NCBI RefSeq assembly: GCF_015751765.1
Contig: NZ_JADOTX010000001.1
Coordinates: forward strand, 3,596,001 to 3,660,000
Direction of reading: 5' to 3'
Source: Micromonospora ureilytica
GTDB taxonomy: Bacteria > Actinomycetota > Actinomycetes > Mycobacteriales > Micromonosporaceae
Length of the DNA stretch: 64,000 bases
Part shown: positions 35,901-42,283 of the stretch, in pieces
Numbering within the stretch: the stretch's first letter is position 1
How the letters are laid out: each line of letters opens with the position of its first letter
The notes under the pieces: generated by a model
Told to the model about the DNA's origin: nothing
Database searches by the model: none
What the model saw: only the letters and a program-made list of their open reading frames with translations
Made by a program: the position numbers and the translations under genes

Positions 35901-35972
35901 GGTGACTGGAGGGTGCTGACCCCTCGTCCTCCGGTGCCACAAACCGGCGCTCTACCGCTGAGCTACAGCCAC
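35901..35972 (-). tRNA. tRNA-His(GTG), lacking G-1 and with odd T-loop
   Basis: Acceptor GTGGCTG/CAGTCAC with C73 and encoded CCA (35898-35900). Anticodon loop TTGTGGC. The base before position 1 is T, whereas bacterial tRNA-His normally encodes G-1. The T-loop is GTCAGCA instead of TTCRANN. Confidence 0.85.
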
Positions 35973-35992
35973 AACTTCGGCCTGACGGCCAG

Positions 35993-36064
35993 TGCCCGCG
36001 GAAGGTGTCGAACCTCCGACCCCCTGGGTGTGGACCAGGTGCTCTCCCGTTGAGCTACGCGGGC
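35993..36064 (-). tRNA. tRNA-Val(CAC) with C33
   Basis: Acceptor GCCCGCG/CGCGGGC, anticodon stem CCTGG/CCAGG around TCCACAC. Position 33, almost always U, is C. T-loop TTCGACA is normal. Confidence 0.88.
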
Positions 36065-36069
36065 GTGCG

Positions 36070-36156
36070 CGGAAGGGGTGGGATTCGAACCCACGAGGAG
36101 ACTTCCGCCCCCTACACCGTTTCCAACGGTGTCCCCGTGACCGCCGGGACCCCTCC
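36070..36156 (-). tRNA. tRNA-Ser(GGA)
   Basis: Class II tRNA of 87 bases: anticodon loop TTGGAAA between CACCG/CGGTG, long variable arm, T-loop TTCGAAT, acceptor GGAGGGG/CCCTTCC with one G-T pair, discriminator G. Confidence 0.92.
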
Positions 36157-36160
36157 ATTG

Positions 36161-36234
36161 CTCCGACGACTGGACTCGAACCAGTACCTGTACGGATTAA
36201 CAGTCCGCTGCCCTACCGATTGGGCGACGCCGGA
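36161..36234 (-). tRNA. tRNA-Asn(GTT)
   Basis: Acceptor TCCGGCG/CGTCGGA, anticodon loop CTGTTAA, T-arm ACTGG/CCAGT with TTCGAGT, discriminator G. Separated by four bases from tRNA-Ser. Confidence 0.92.
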
Positions 36235-36238
36235 ATGG

Positions 36239-36309
36239 TCGCGCGTGCGGGACTCGAACCCGCTTCACCAGCTTGAAGGGCTAGGGGCCTACCCATAACC
36301 GAACGCGCG
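36239..36309 (-). tRNA. tRNA-Glu(TTC) with C33
   Basis: Acceptor CGCGCGT/ACGCGCG (C1 is unusual for Glu), D-stem with G-T pairs, anticodon stem CTAGC/GCTGG around CCTTCAA, so position 33 is C. T-arm GCGGG/CCCGC with TTCGAGT is normal. Confidence 0.82.
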
Positions 36310-36310
36310 T

Positions 36311-36361
36311 CTGCGTGCCCCGAGCTGGTCTCGAACCCCCAAGGCCTTGCGGCCCTGTCCG
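36311..36361 (-). pseudogene. tRNA 3'-half remnant
   Basis: About 50 bases containing a T-loop TTCGAGA, a poorly paired T-stem and a possible 3' acceptor strand TCGGGGC. The next tRNA begins at once upstream, so there is no room for a D-arm or 5' acceptor strand. Confidence 0.5.
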
Positions 36362-36434
36362 CGCCCCCGGCGCGATTCGAACGCGCGACCCCCAGATCCG
36401 TAATCTGGTGCTCTATCCGCTGAGCCACGGGGGC
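36362..36434 (-). tRNA. tRNA-Arg(ACG)
   Basis: Acceptor GCCCCCG/CGGGGGC, anticodon loop TTACGGA between CCAGA/TCTGG, T-arm GCGCG/CGCGC with TTCGAAT, discriminator G. The wobble A would need conversion to inosine. Confidence 0.93.
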
Positions 36435-36438
36435 ATGG

Positions 36439-36512
36439 TGTCGTCGGAGGGAGTTGAACCCACGATCTCTGCGTCATCAGCGCAGTGCCTTAACCAGCTT
36501 GGCCACGACGAC
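36439..36512 (-). tRNA. tRNA-Ile(GAT)
   Basis: Acceptor GTCGTCG/CGACGAC, anticodon loop CTGATGA between CTGCG/CGCAG, T-loop TTCAACT with one stem mismatch. The D-arm has only three pairs. It is outside any rRNA operon, where tRNA-Ile(GAT) often sits. Confidence 0.85.
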
Positions 36513-36604
<92 letters not shown>

Positions 36605-36608
36605 ATGG

Positions 36609-36681
36609 CGCTGACGGCGGGACTCGAACCCGCGACCGCCTCGCTGACAACGAGGTGCTCAAGCCGCTGAGCTACGCCAGC
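36609..36681 (-). tRNA. tRNA-Asp(GTC)
   Basis: Acceptor GCTGGCG/CGTCAGC with a G-T pair, anticodon loop TTGTCAG between CCTCG/CGAGG, T-loop TTCGAGT, discriminator G, encoded CCA (36606-36608). Confidence 0.93.
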
Positions 36682-36686
36682 ATGTG

Positions 36687-36703
36687 ACCGGCCTGCGGCC
36701 GGT
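36687..36703. other. Hairpin ACCGGCC-TGC-GGCCGGT in the tRNA array
   Basis: A perfect 7-base stem with a 3-base loop, between tRNA-Asp and the D-armless tRNA-like sequence. It may be a processing signal or an internal terminator without a T-tract. Confidence 0.4.
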
Positions 36704-36706
36704 GAG

Positions 36707-36762
36707 TGGAAGCGGGCGGCGTCGAGCCGACCCTCCCCGGGATGCCCCAGGGCGACGGCTCC
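36707..36762 (-). pseudogene. tRNA-like sequence lacking a D-arm (56 bases)
   Basis: A 5' strand GGAGCCG pairs at six of seven positions with CGCTTCC, and a T-arm GTCGG/CCGCC with loop CTCGACG is visible. Only 24 bases remain between them, too few for D-arm plus anticodon arm. The anticodon cannot be assigned. Confidence 0.5.
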
Positions 36763-36782
36763 ACTCCGCCGTCGGCCTTGCG

Positions 36783-36865
36783 TGCGCTCGGGGGGAGTCG
36801 AACCCCCACGCCTTCGGCACACGGGTCTGAGCCGTGCGTGTCTACCTGAGTTCCACCACGAGCGC
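36783..36865 (-). tRNA. tRNA-Leu(CAG)
   Basis: Class II tRNA: acceptor GCGCTCG/CGAGCGC, anticodon loop CTCAGAC between CACGG/CCGTG, variable arm with TGCCGAAGGC, T-loop TTCGACT, discriminator A. Confidence 0.92.
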
Positions 36866-36869
36866 GTGG

Positions 36870-36941
36870 TGCCGACGCCCGGTGTCGATCCGGATGCCTT
36901 CCGGTTATGAGCCGGATGCTCTGCCGTTGAGCTACGTCGGC
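36870..36941 (-). tRNA. tRNA-Met(CAT), elongator type
   Basis: Acceptor GCCGACG/CGTCGGC, so position 1 is G paired with C72 and not the initiator's mismatch. Anticodon loop CTCATAA. T-loop is ATCGACA (A54 instead of T54). CCA is encoded (36867-36869). Ile(CAT) via lysidine is a possible alternative identity. Confidence 0.85.
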
Positions 36942-36947
36942 ATGAAG

Positions 36948-37020
36948 AGCCAGCGGGGCGACTCGAACGCCCAACCTCGCCCTTACGAGGGGCGCGCACC
37001 ACCAGTCGTGCTGCGCCGTT
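36948..37020 (-). tRNA. tRNA-Thr(CGT) with weak acceptor stem
   Basis: Anticodon loop CTCGTAA between CGCCC/GGGCG, T-arm GGGCG/CGCCC with TTCGAGT and D-stem GCAC/GTGC are good. Only five of seven acceptor pairs form (AACGGCG/CGCTGGC). Discriminator T. Confidence 0.8.
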
Positions 37021-37021
37021 G

Positions 37022-37094
37022 AGCGGTCGGCGGGCACCGACCCCGCTTCTTCGGTTTGGAAGACCGACGTGTCCGCCAAGTTCACCACGACCGC
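37022..37094 (-). tRNA. tRNA-Gly(TCC) with odd T-loop
   Basis: Acceptor GCGGTCG/CGACCGC, anticodon loop CTTCCAA between TCGGT/ACCGA. The T-loop GTCGGTG has G54 and G58 instead of T54 and A58. Only one base separates it from tRNA-Thr. Discriminator T. Confidence 0.87.
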
Positions 37095-37111
37095 ATGGCA
37101 TTTTGCTTGCG

Positions 37112-37185
37112 TAGGCCGTACGGGGCTCGAACCCGTAACCTCCTGGCTGAGAACCAGGTGAGCTGCCAGCTTGCTCCAACGGCCC
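37112..37185 (-). tRNA. tRNA-Glu(CTC)
   Basis: Acceptor GGGCCGT/ACGGCCT with G1-T72, D-stem GAGC/GCTC, anticodon loop TTCTCAG between CCTGG/CCAGG, T-loop TTCGAGC, discriminator A. Confidence 0.9.
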
Positions 37186-37278
37186 CTGGGCCCGGCGGGG
37201 ATCGCGGTCACGCGCCCACGGTCGCCGCCGTTGCGCCCTTCCATGCGCTATTGGTTGCGCAAGGAGGGCATGAATGCG

Positions 37279-37351
37279 TGGAGAAGAAGGGATTCGAACC
37301 CTCGACCTCCGGTCTGCCGAACCGGCGCTCTCCCAACTGAGCTACGACCCC
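37279..37351 (-). tRNA. tRNA-Ala(GGC) with C33
   Basis: Anticodon stem CCGGT/ACCGG around TCGGCAG, so position 33 is C. The acceptor GGGGTCG/CTTCTCC forms only five of seven pairs. T-loop TTCGAAT is normal. The G3-T70 pair typical of Ala identity is present. Confidence 0.85.
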
Positions 37352-37355
37352 ATGG

Positions 37356-37428
37356 TCCGGGACCGGGGTGTCGAACCCCGTGTCTCTCGCTCCCAAAGCG
37401 AGCGGGTCAGCCGTCTCCCTCGTCCCGG
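37356..37428 (-). tRNA. tRNA-Pro(TGG)
   Basis: Acceptor CCGGGAC/GTCCCGG with C1-G72 as usual for bacterial Pro, anticodon loop TTTGGGA between CTCGC/GCGAG, T-loop TTCGACA, discriminator A, encoded CCA (37353-37355). Confidence 0.92.
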
Positions 37429-37437
37429 AGGTAGTGC

Positions 37438-37469
37438 CCCCGGCCGGCCGATGCAGGCGCCGGCCGGGG
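37438..37469. other. 11-bp perfect hairpin between tRNA-Trp and tRNA-Pro
   Basis: CCCCGGCCGGC and GCCGGCCGGGG flank a 10-base loop. No T-tract follows on the array strand. It lies in a 108-base spacer that holds no recognisable tRNA. Confidence 0.5.
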
Positions 37470-37536
37470 TTTCGCTTATGCCATCCACTGTGGAGTTGAG
37501 AATCTTCGACGCCGCCAGCCGCAGCCGGGACGAAAG

Positions 37537-37609
37537 CAGGGGCGGCAGGACTCGAACCTGCAACCGTCGGTTTTGGAGGCCGGTGCTCTACCAGTTGAGC
37601 TACGCCCCT
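37537..37609 (-). tRNA. tRNA-Trp(CCA) with two anticodon-stem mismatches
   Basis: Acceptor AGGGGCG/CGCCCCT and T-arm match bacterial tRNA-Trp closely. The anticodon loop is CTCCAAA, but stem CCGGC/ACCGA has mismatches at both ends. First tRNA of the array in transcription order. Discriminator G. Confidence 0.88.
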
Positions 37610-37632
37610 ACGGAGTTGTTCCAGTAACGAGA

Positions 37633-37665
37633 AAGCCGCCCTATCCCGGTCGGGTTGGGCGGCTT
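37633..37665 (-). terminator. Terminator-like hairpin between the 42-codon ORF and the tRNA array
   Basis: On the array strand AAGCCGCCC pairs with GGGCGGCTT over nine bases, with an inner CCC/GGG pairing, and is followed by TCTCGTT. It is 18 bases after the ORF stop and 24 bases before tRNA-Trp, so it could end or attenuate transcription into the array. Confidence 0.5.
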
Positions 37666-37682
37666 CGCAGCTTGCGCTGGCG

Positions 37683-37811
37683 CTATTCGCGCCGCCACCC
37701 CGGCTTCCAGTTTTGCTCACTCGCGCACAGATCGTGCGCTCGCCCGATCGAGGGCAGCACGACACCGCCGCGCGGCATGAACCGCGTGGTTTCGGTGTTG
37801 GCGTACTGCAT
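37683..37811 (-). CDS. 42-residue ORF upstream of the tRNA array (possible leader peptide)
   Basis: ATG 37811 is preceded by AAGGAG with nine bases spacing. The peptide starts MQYANTETTRFMPRGG and ends QNWKPGWRRE. No homologous family is recognised. It lies on the same strand as the array, between a plausible promoter and a terminator-like hairpin. A true short protein or an attenuator leader are both possible. Confidence 0.5.
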   Translation of the reverse strand: MQYANTETTRFMPRGGVVLPSIGRAHDLCASEQNWKPGWRRE

Positions 37812-37854
37812 CACGGGGAACTCCTTGGGTTGGTCGGAACGGCCTTGCTCATTC

Positions 37855-37884
37855 AAGGTAGGCGCTGCGGCAATCGCCTGGCAA
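37855..37884 (-). promoter_or_regulatory. Candidate promoter for the small ORF and tRNA array
   Basis: On the minus strand TTGCCA (37884-37879) and TACCTT (37860-37855) are 18 bases apart. The predicted start leaves room for the ribosome site at 37826-37821. Confidence 0.4.
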
Positions 37885-38058
37885 TCGATATTCCGAGCTA
37901 CCTTCATCCTCGTGACCGGTGCCGCTCATGGTGGAGAGAAGGCAGGCGTCCGGCCGACAGCACCGGCGGCCTCCGCGTACGGCGACGCACGTACGGGCGC
38001 AGTTCTGCGTTGAGAACCACGACCGCGCGTGCGGCCTGTGAACAGAGGGGCCGACCCG

Positions 38059-38265
38059 TCAGCGGCTTCGGCGTTCCAGTTCTGCGAGGGCTGCCGCTGC
38101 CTGTTCCAGTTGATGGTGCGGGAACACTGGGATGCCGTGATGATGTAGCGCCTCGGCGGCTACGCCGCGCCCGGGCATGGTGACTCCGCTGAAGGTTCCG
38201 TCGTAGACGTAGCTGCTGCCGCAGGTCGGGCTGCCGTCGACCATGGGCAGGACGGCACGCGGCGA
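38059..38265 (-). pseudogene. Decayed DUF523 (2-thiouracil desulfurase-type) gene, C-terminal part only
   Basis: The frame reads PRAVLPMVDGSPTCGSSY and VYDGTFSGVTMPGRGVAAEAL, matching the conserved DUF523 end (SPSCG..IYDGTFSG...G.GVTAALL). The roughly 90 N-terminal residues, including the usual VSACLLG Cys motif, are missing; that DNA is the control region of the divergent GH44 gene. A short ORF from ATG 38244 to 38059 survives but lacks the family's first Cys site. Confidence 0.65.
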
Positions 38266-38317
38266 CCCTCGGCCCGGTCCTGTGTCGTTGACTCGGAGCC
38301 AGGAAAGCGCAACGCTG

Positions 38318-38331
38318 TGGAAGCGCTCCCA
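38318..38331. promoter_or_regulatory. CebR-like operator TGGAAGCGCTCCCA
   Basis: This site matches the Streptomyces CebR box TGGGAGCGCTCCCA at 13 of 14 positions. CebR is the cellobiose-responsive LacI-family repressor of cellulase genes. It lies 29 bases before the start of a secreted glucanase gene. Confidence 0.7.
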
Positions 38332-38360
38332 TCGTCGAGCTTCTATCGAGAGGAATGCTC

Positions 38361-40631
38361 GTGCGTCCCACCACAGCTCTACTCCCGGTCGTGCTCGCCA
38401 CGGCCCTCGGTGGTCTGGCCCTGCCGCAGCCCGCCCTGGCCGCGGCCGGCCCGGCGCTGACCGTGGACACCACGGCCGCCCGCCACCAGATCAGCCCGTA
38501 CGTCTACGGCATGAACTTCGCCGACCAGGCCCTCGCCCGCGACCTGCGGCTGCCGGTGCACCGCTACGGCGGCAACGCCACCACCCGCTACAACTTCCGT
38601 GCCGACACCACCAACCGCGCGTCGGACTGGTTCTTCGAGAACATCCCCAATGACAACCCGAGTCCGGAAGAGCTCCCGGAGGGCTCGGAGACCGACAAGT
38701 TCGTGCAGCAGAACAAGGCCACCGGCGCCGCCACGGTCATGACGATTCCGATGCTCGGCTGGATCGCCAAGGACCGGTCGCGGGCGTGTGGCTTCAGTGT
38801 CGCCAAGTACGGCCCGCAGCAGTCCACCGACACCTGGGCACCGGACTGCGGCAACGGCATAAAGCCGGACGGGTCACCGGTCACCGGCAACGATCCGGAG
38901 GACACCAGCGTCGCCGTCGGTCCGGAGTACGCCACCGACTTCGTCAACCACCTCAAGGGGCAGTTCGGCGCCGCCGCCGACGGTGGGGTCCAGTTCTACA
39001 ACCTGGACAACGAGCCGGACCTGTGGCACGCCACCCACCGCGACGTCCGCCCGACCGGGTTGGGCTACGACGAGCTACGCGACCGCACCTACGAGTACGC
39101 CGCCGCGATCAAGGCCGCCGACCCCGGCGCGAAGACGCTCGGTCCCGTCGGCTGGGGCCTGAACTCGATCATCTATTCGGGTCTCGACCAGGACACCTGC
39201 TCGCGCACCGGCTGCTGGTCGAACCCGCCGGACAAGGCCGCGCACGGCGGCCAGGACCTCGGCCCGTGGTACCTGGACCGGATGCGCGAGTACGAGCAGC
39301 AGCACGGCACACGCATCCTCGACTACTTCGACGTCCACCTCTACCCGCAGCAGTCCGGCGTGTTGGGTGAGGCCGCCGGCGACGCCAACACCCAGGCGCT
39401 GCGACTGCGCTCGACCCGCCAGCTCTGGGACCCGACCTACGTGGACGAGAGCTGGATCAACAGTCCGGTCCGGTACATCCCGCGCCTGCGCGAGCTGGTC
39501 GACCAGCACTACCCGGGCACGAAGATCGCGATGACCGAGTACAACTGGGGCGCCTTCGGGTCGCTCAACGGCGCGCTCGCGCAGGCTGACGTCCTCGGCA
39601 TCTTCGGCCGCGAGGGGCTCGACCTGGCCACCCTCTGGACCGCACCCACGGCCGACCAGCCGGTGGCCAACGCCTTCCGCGTCTACCGCAACTACGACGG
39701 CAAGGGCGGCGCGTTCGGCGAGACCTCCGTCCAGGCGACCAGCGCCGACCAGGGCCGGCTGGCCGTGTACGCCGCCGAGCGGAGCACCGACAAGGCACTC
39801 ACAGTGGTCGTGGTCAACAAGACCGGCGACGACCTGACCAGCCCGGTTGCCCTCACCGGCGCCTCCGCCAGCACCGCTCAGGTCTACCGGTACAGCGGGG
39901 CGGACCTCGCCGGTGTGGTCCGGGAGGCCGACCTGCCGGTGACCGCCGCCGGCCTCACGGCCACCTTCCCGGCCAACTCGATCACCCACCTGGTGCTGCC
40001 GCGCGGCACCACGCCCGGCGACACCCAGGCGCCGACCGCCCCGGGCAAGCCGACCGCCGGCACGATCACCGGCGACAGCGTCGCGCTGGCCTGGACGCCG
40101 TCCACCGACGACACCGCCGTCACCGGCTACGACGTCCACCGGGTCGACACCACCGGCACCGTGAAGGTGGGTAATGCCACCGGCACCACGTACACCGTGA
40201 CCGGGCTGACGCCGGACACTCCGTACACCTTCGTGGTGACCGCCCGCGACGCGGCGGGCAACGTCTCGGCGGCCTCGCCCGGCCTGACCGTGCGGACCGC
40301 GCCCACCGCCCCGACCGTCGGCTGCACGGTCGGCTACACGGCGAACAGTTGGCCGGGCGGCTTCACCGCGTCCGTGACGATCAAGAACACCGGCACCACA
40401 GCGATCGACGGCTGGAAACTCGCCTTCGACTTCCCCACCGCCGGCCAGAAGGTCGACCAGGGGTGGTCGGCCACCTGGAAACAGAACGGAACGAGCGTCA
40501 CCGCGGACAGCATGAGTTGGAACGGCAGACTCGCCCCCGGCGCGTCCACCAGCACTGGCTTCAACGGCACGTGGAGCGGCACCAATCCGGCACCGACCGC
40601 CTTCAACCTCAACGGTCAACGCTGCGGGTGA
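38361..40631 (+). CDS. Secreted GH44 endoglucanase/xyloglucanase with FN3 and CBM2
   Basis: About 756 residues. The signal peptide ends ALAAAG. The GH44 domain follows (DTTAARHQISPYVYGMNFAD, HRYGGNATTRYNF, PMLGWIAKD), with acid/base Glu in FYNLDNEPDLWH (about residue 219) and nucleophile Glu in IAMTEYNWG (about 391). A fibronectin type III domain (about 552-647) and a CBM2 (about 654-756) complete it. GH44 enzymes cut beta-1,4-glucans and xyloglucan. GTG 38361 is preferred because GAGAGG lies seven bases before it; ATG 38355 is in frame. Confidence 0.9.
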   Translation: MRPTTALLPVVLATALGGLALPQPALAAAGPALTVDTTAARHQISPYVYGMNFADQALARDLRLPVHRYGGNATTRYNFRADTTNRASDWFFENIPNDNPSPEELPEGSETDKFVQQNKATGAATVMTIPMLGWIAKDRSRACGFSVAKYGPQQSTDTWAPDCGNGIKPDGSPVTGNDPEDTSVAVGPEYATDFVNHLKGQFGAAADGGVQFYNLDNEPDLWHATHRDVRPTGLGYDELRDRTYEYAAAIKAADPGAKTLGPVGWGLNSIIYSGLDQDTCSRTGCWSNPPDKAAHGGQDLGPWYLDRMREYEQQHGTRILDYFDVHLYPQQSGVLGEAAGDANTQALRLRSTRQLWDPTYVDESWINSPVRYIPRLRELVDQHYPGTKIAMTEYNWGAFGSLNGALAQADVLGIFGREGLDLATLWTAPTADQPVANAFRVYRNYDGKGGAFGETSVQATSADQGRLAVYAAERSTDKALTVVVVNKTGDDLTSPVALTGASASTAQVYRYSGADLAGVVREADLPVTAAGLTATFPANSITHLVLPRGTTPGDTQAPTAPGKPTAGTITGDSVALAWTPSTDDTAVTGYDVHRVDTTGTVKVGNATGTTYTVTGLTPDTPYTFVVTARDAAGNVSAASPGLTVRTAPTAPTVGCTVGYTANSWPGGFTASVTIKNTGTTAIDGWKLAFDFPTAGQKVDQGWSATWKQNGTSVTADSMSWNGRLAPGASTSTGFNGTWSGTNPAPTAFNLNGQRCG

Positions 40632-40641
40632 CCTGAGAGAC

Positions 40642-40672
40642 CCCTGCTCCGTGCCACACCGGCGGAGCAGGG
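40642..40672. terminator. Terminator hairpin after GH44
   Basis: CCCTGCTCCG and CGGAGCAGGG form a perfect 10-base stem. A second stem CCGGGG/CCCCGG follows at 40682-40703. Both lie between convergent genes. Confidence 0.6.
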
Positions 40673-40736
40673 CGGAGGGGTCCGGGGCGCAACGGCACCC
40701 CGGCCCTCTCGCTCTCGAGCGGCCCGGTCCCGCAAG

Positions 40737-41654
40737 TCAGCTGGTGAGACGACGCCGCTTGTCCCGTGGCTCGCGGATGCTGTCGATGATGCGGGTCCAG
40801 TTGTCGCCGCCGTGCCCATTCTCGATCGCCTGCCGATAATGTGCTCGCACGGCCAGGGGAAGCGCGAGGTCGAGGCCCAGTGTCGTGCTGGTCTCGACGA
40901 TGTGGTCGGCGGTCGCGCCCATCATGGTGACCGTGCTGAGCTCGCCGGGGTGTTCTCCGGCGTCCAGCGCGGCGCCGGGGGTTTCCTCGCCGGCGCGGAG
41001 GATGGCGCCGATCGACTCGGCCGAGGCGAGCAGCTCCGGCAGTGCCTCCGCGGCCTTCATTCCCGTGGCGCCCAGCATCGCGGTGGCGTGCATCAACGCG
41101 GACAGAGTGCCGAGGAATACCGCGAGCTGGGCTTGGTACATCAGCTGGGCGAGACCCGGGTCCTCGCCCAGGTGTTTCGGCTCGCCGATCTGGGCCAGCG
41201 CCTCTCGGCTGCCGTCCAGCACCTCGCCGGGGCCGCTGTAGTAGACGTACGCCGCGTCCGTGCCGACCATCGGCGCTGAGGCCATGACGCCACCGGTGAG
41301 GAAGGCCGCGTCGTGGGCCGCCGCCCAGGATGCCGCCTCGCGGCTGCGGTCGGGCGTGTCGGAACTCAGGTTGACCAACGTCCGGCCGGCGAGAGACTCG
41401 GTGGTCGGGCCGAGGATGTCGTACATCGCTTGGTAGTCGGTGAGGCTGAGGATGACGAGGCTGCTCGCCTCGAGCGCCTCGGCGGGTGTCGCCGCGAGCG
41501 TCGCGCCGTCGGCGACGACGCCCTCGGCCCGGCCGGTGGTGCGGTTCCAGACCGTGACGGGGTGCCCGGCGGCGAGGAGGGTGCGGGTGATCGCCTGGCC
41601 CATCGGGCCGAGCCCGATCACTGTGACGGCGCGGTTGTGCTGCTGGTTGCTCAC
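40737..41654 (-). CDS. NAD(P)-dependent oxidoreductase, imine-reductase/beta-hydroxyacid dehydrogenase family
   Basis: A 305-residue protein. The Rossmann motif is VTVIGLGPMGQAITRTLLAAGHPVTVWNRT. The C-terminal helical domain is GLAQLMYQAQLAVFLGTLSALMHATAMLGATG, as in imine reductases, where the catalytic Lys of beta-hydroxyacid dehydrogenases is replaced (here by Tyr). It probably reduces imines or related carbonyls. GTG 41654 is the start. It is divergent from an HxlR regulator. Confidence 0.85.
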   Translation of the reverse strand: MSNQQHNRAVTVIGLGPMGQAITRTLLAAGHPVTVWNRTTGRAEGVVADGATLAATPAEALEASSLVILSLTDYQAMYDILGPTTESLAGRTLVNLSSDTPDRSREAASWAAAHDAAFLTGGVMASAPMVGTDAAYVYYSGPGEVLDGSREALAQIGEPKHLGEDPGLAQLMYQAQLAVFLGTLSALMHATAMLGATGMKAAEALPELLASAESIGAILRAGEETPGAALDAGEHPGELSTVTMMGATADHIVETSTTLGLDLALPLAVRAHYRQAIENGHGGDNWTRIIDSIREPRDKRRRLTS

Positions 41655-41686
41655 CCCGCCATGCTCGGTGACACGGCACTATTCTC

Positions 41687-41717
41687 GTAAGTACCCACTA
41701 AGTTCTGCGGTACTTAC
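41687..41717. promoter_or_regulatory. Operator for the HxlR regulator
   Basis: GTAAGTACC and GGTACTTAC form a perfect 9-base inverted repeat with a 13-base spacer, centred in the divergent spacer between the HxlR gene and the oxidoreductase gene. Confidence 0.65.
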
Positions 41718-41739
41718 CTTTCAGTAAGGGGGATCGGCG

Positions 41740-42120
41740 ATGGCCAAGGCACCCCGACGCGGGCCTTACATCTGCGGCATCGACGCAGCGCTCGACGTGG
41801 TGAGTGGCAAGTGGAAGGGCCTGATCCTCTGGGAACTCGAGGCCCATGGCGTACGCCGTTTCGCGCAGCTGCGCCGGGGTCTGCCCGGAGTGAGCGAGAA
41901 GATGCTGACTCAGCATCTGCGCGAGCTCGAGGAGGACGGCCTGGTGCACCGGAAGGTCCACGCCGAGGTGCCACCGCGGGTGGAATACTCCTTGACCGAA
42001 CACGGGCGCACGCTCAACCAGGCGCTCGGGCCGCTCGGCGCCTGGGGCAGCGAGCGGATCCGTCGCGAGGCCGCCGAGATGGTCGACGCGACTTCGGAAG
42101 ACCACCCGGCCCTGCGCTGA
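41740..42120 (+). CDS. HxlR family transcriptional regulator
   Basis: A 126-residue winged helix protein with Cys in YICGIDAALDVVSGKWKGLILWEL and the wing KMLTQHLRELEEDGLVHRKVHAEVPPRVEYSLTEHGRTL, diagnostic of HxlR. Members often sense electrophiles through a conserved Cys (here Cys12). AAGGGGG precedes the ATG. It likely controls the divergent reductase and itself through the inverted repeat at 41687-41717. Confidence 0.92.
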   Translation: MAKAPRRGPYICGIDAALDVVSGKWKGLILWELEAHGVRRFAQLRRGLPGVSEKMLTQHLRELEEDGLVHRKVHAEVPPRVEYSLTEHGRTLNQALGPLGAWGSERIRREAAEMVDATSEDHPALR

Positions 42121-42283
42121 CCAAGGGGACCTGTCCGACCGGGTGTCCGGACTCCGGAGGGGGTCTTGTCCCCCGTGCGAGCTACCCGCAAGTGTCCACT
42201 GCACGGTGACGATTGTGGCGGCGGAAAACCATAGGTTTCTTCGTGTCCGCGGCGCTCTGGTCGCGGTCTGCGAAGGAGTCATC

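Noticed and set aside
37186..37278. Possible further degenerate tRNA in the spacer between Glu(CTC) and Ala(GGC)
   Set aside because: No T-loop, acceptor pairing or anticodon arm could be found on either strand.
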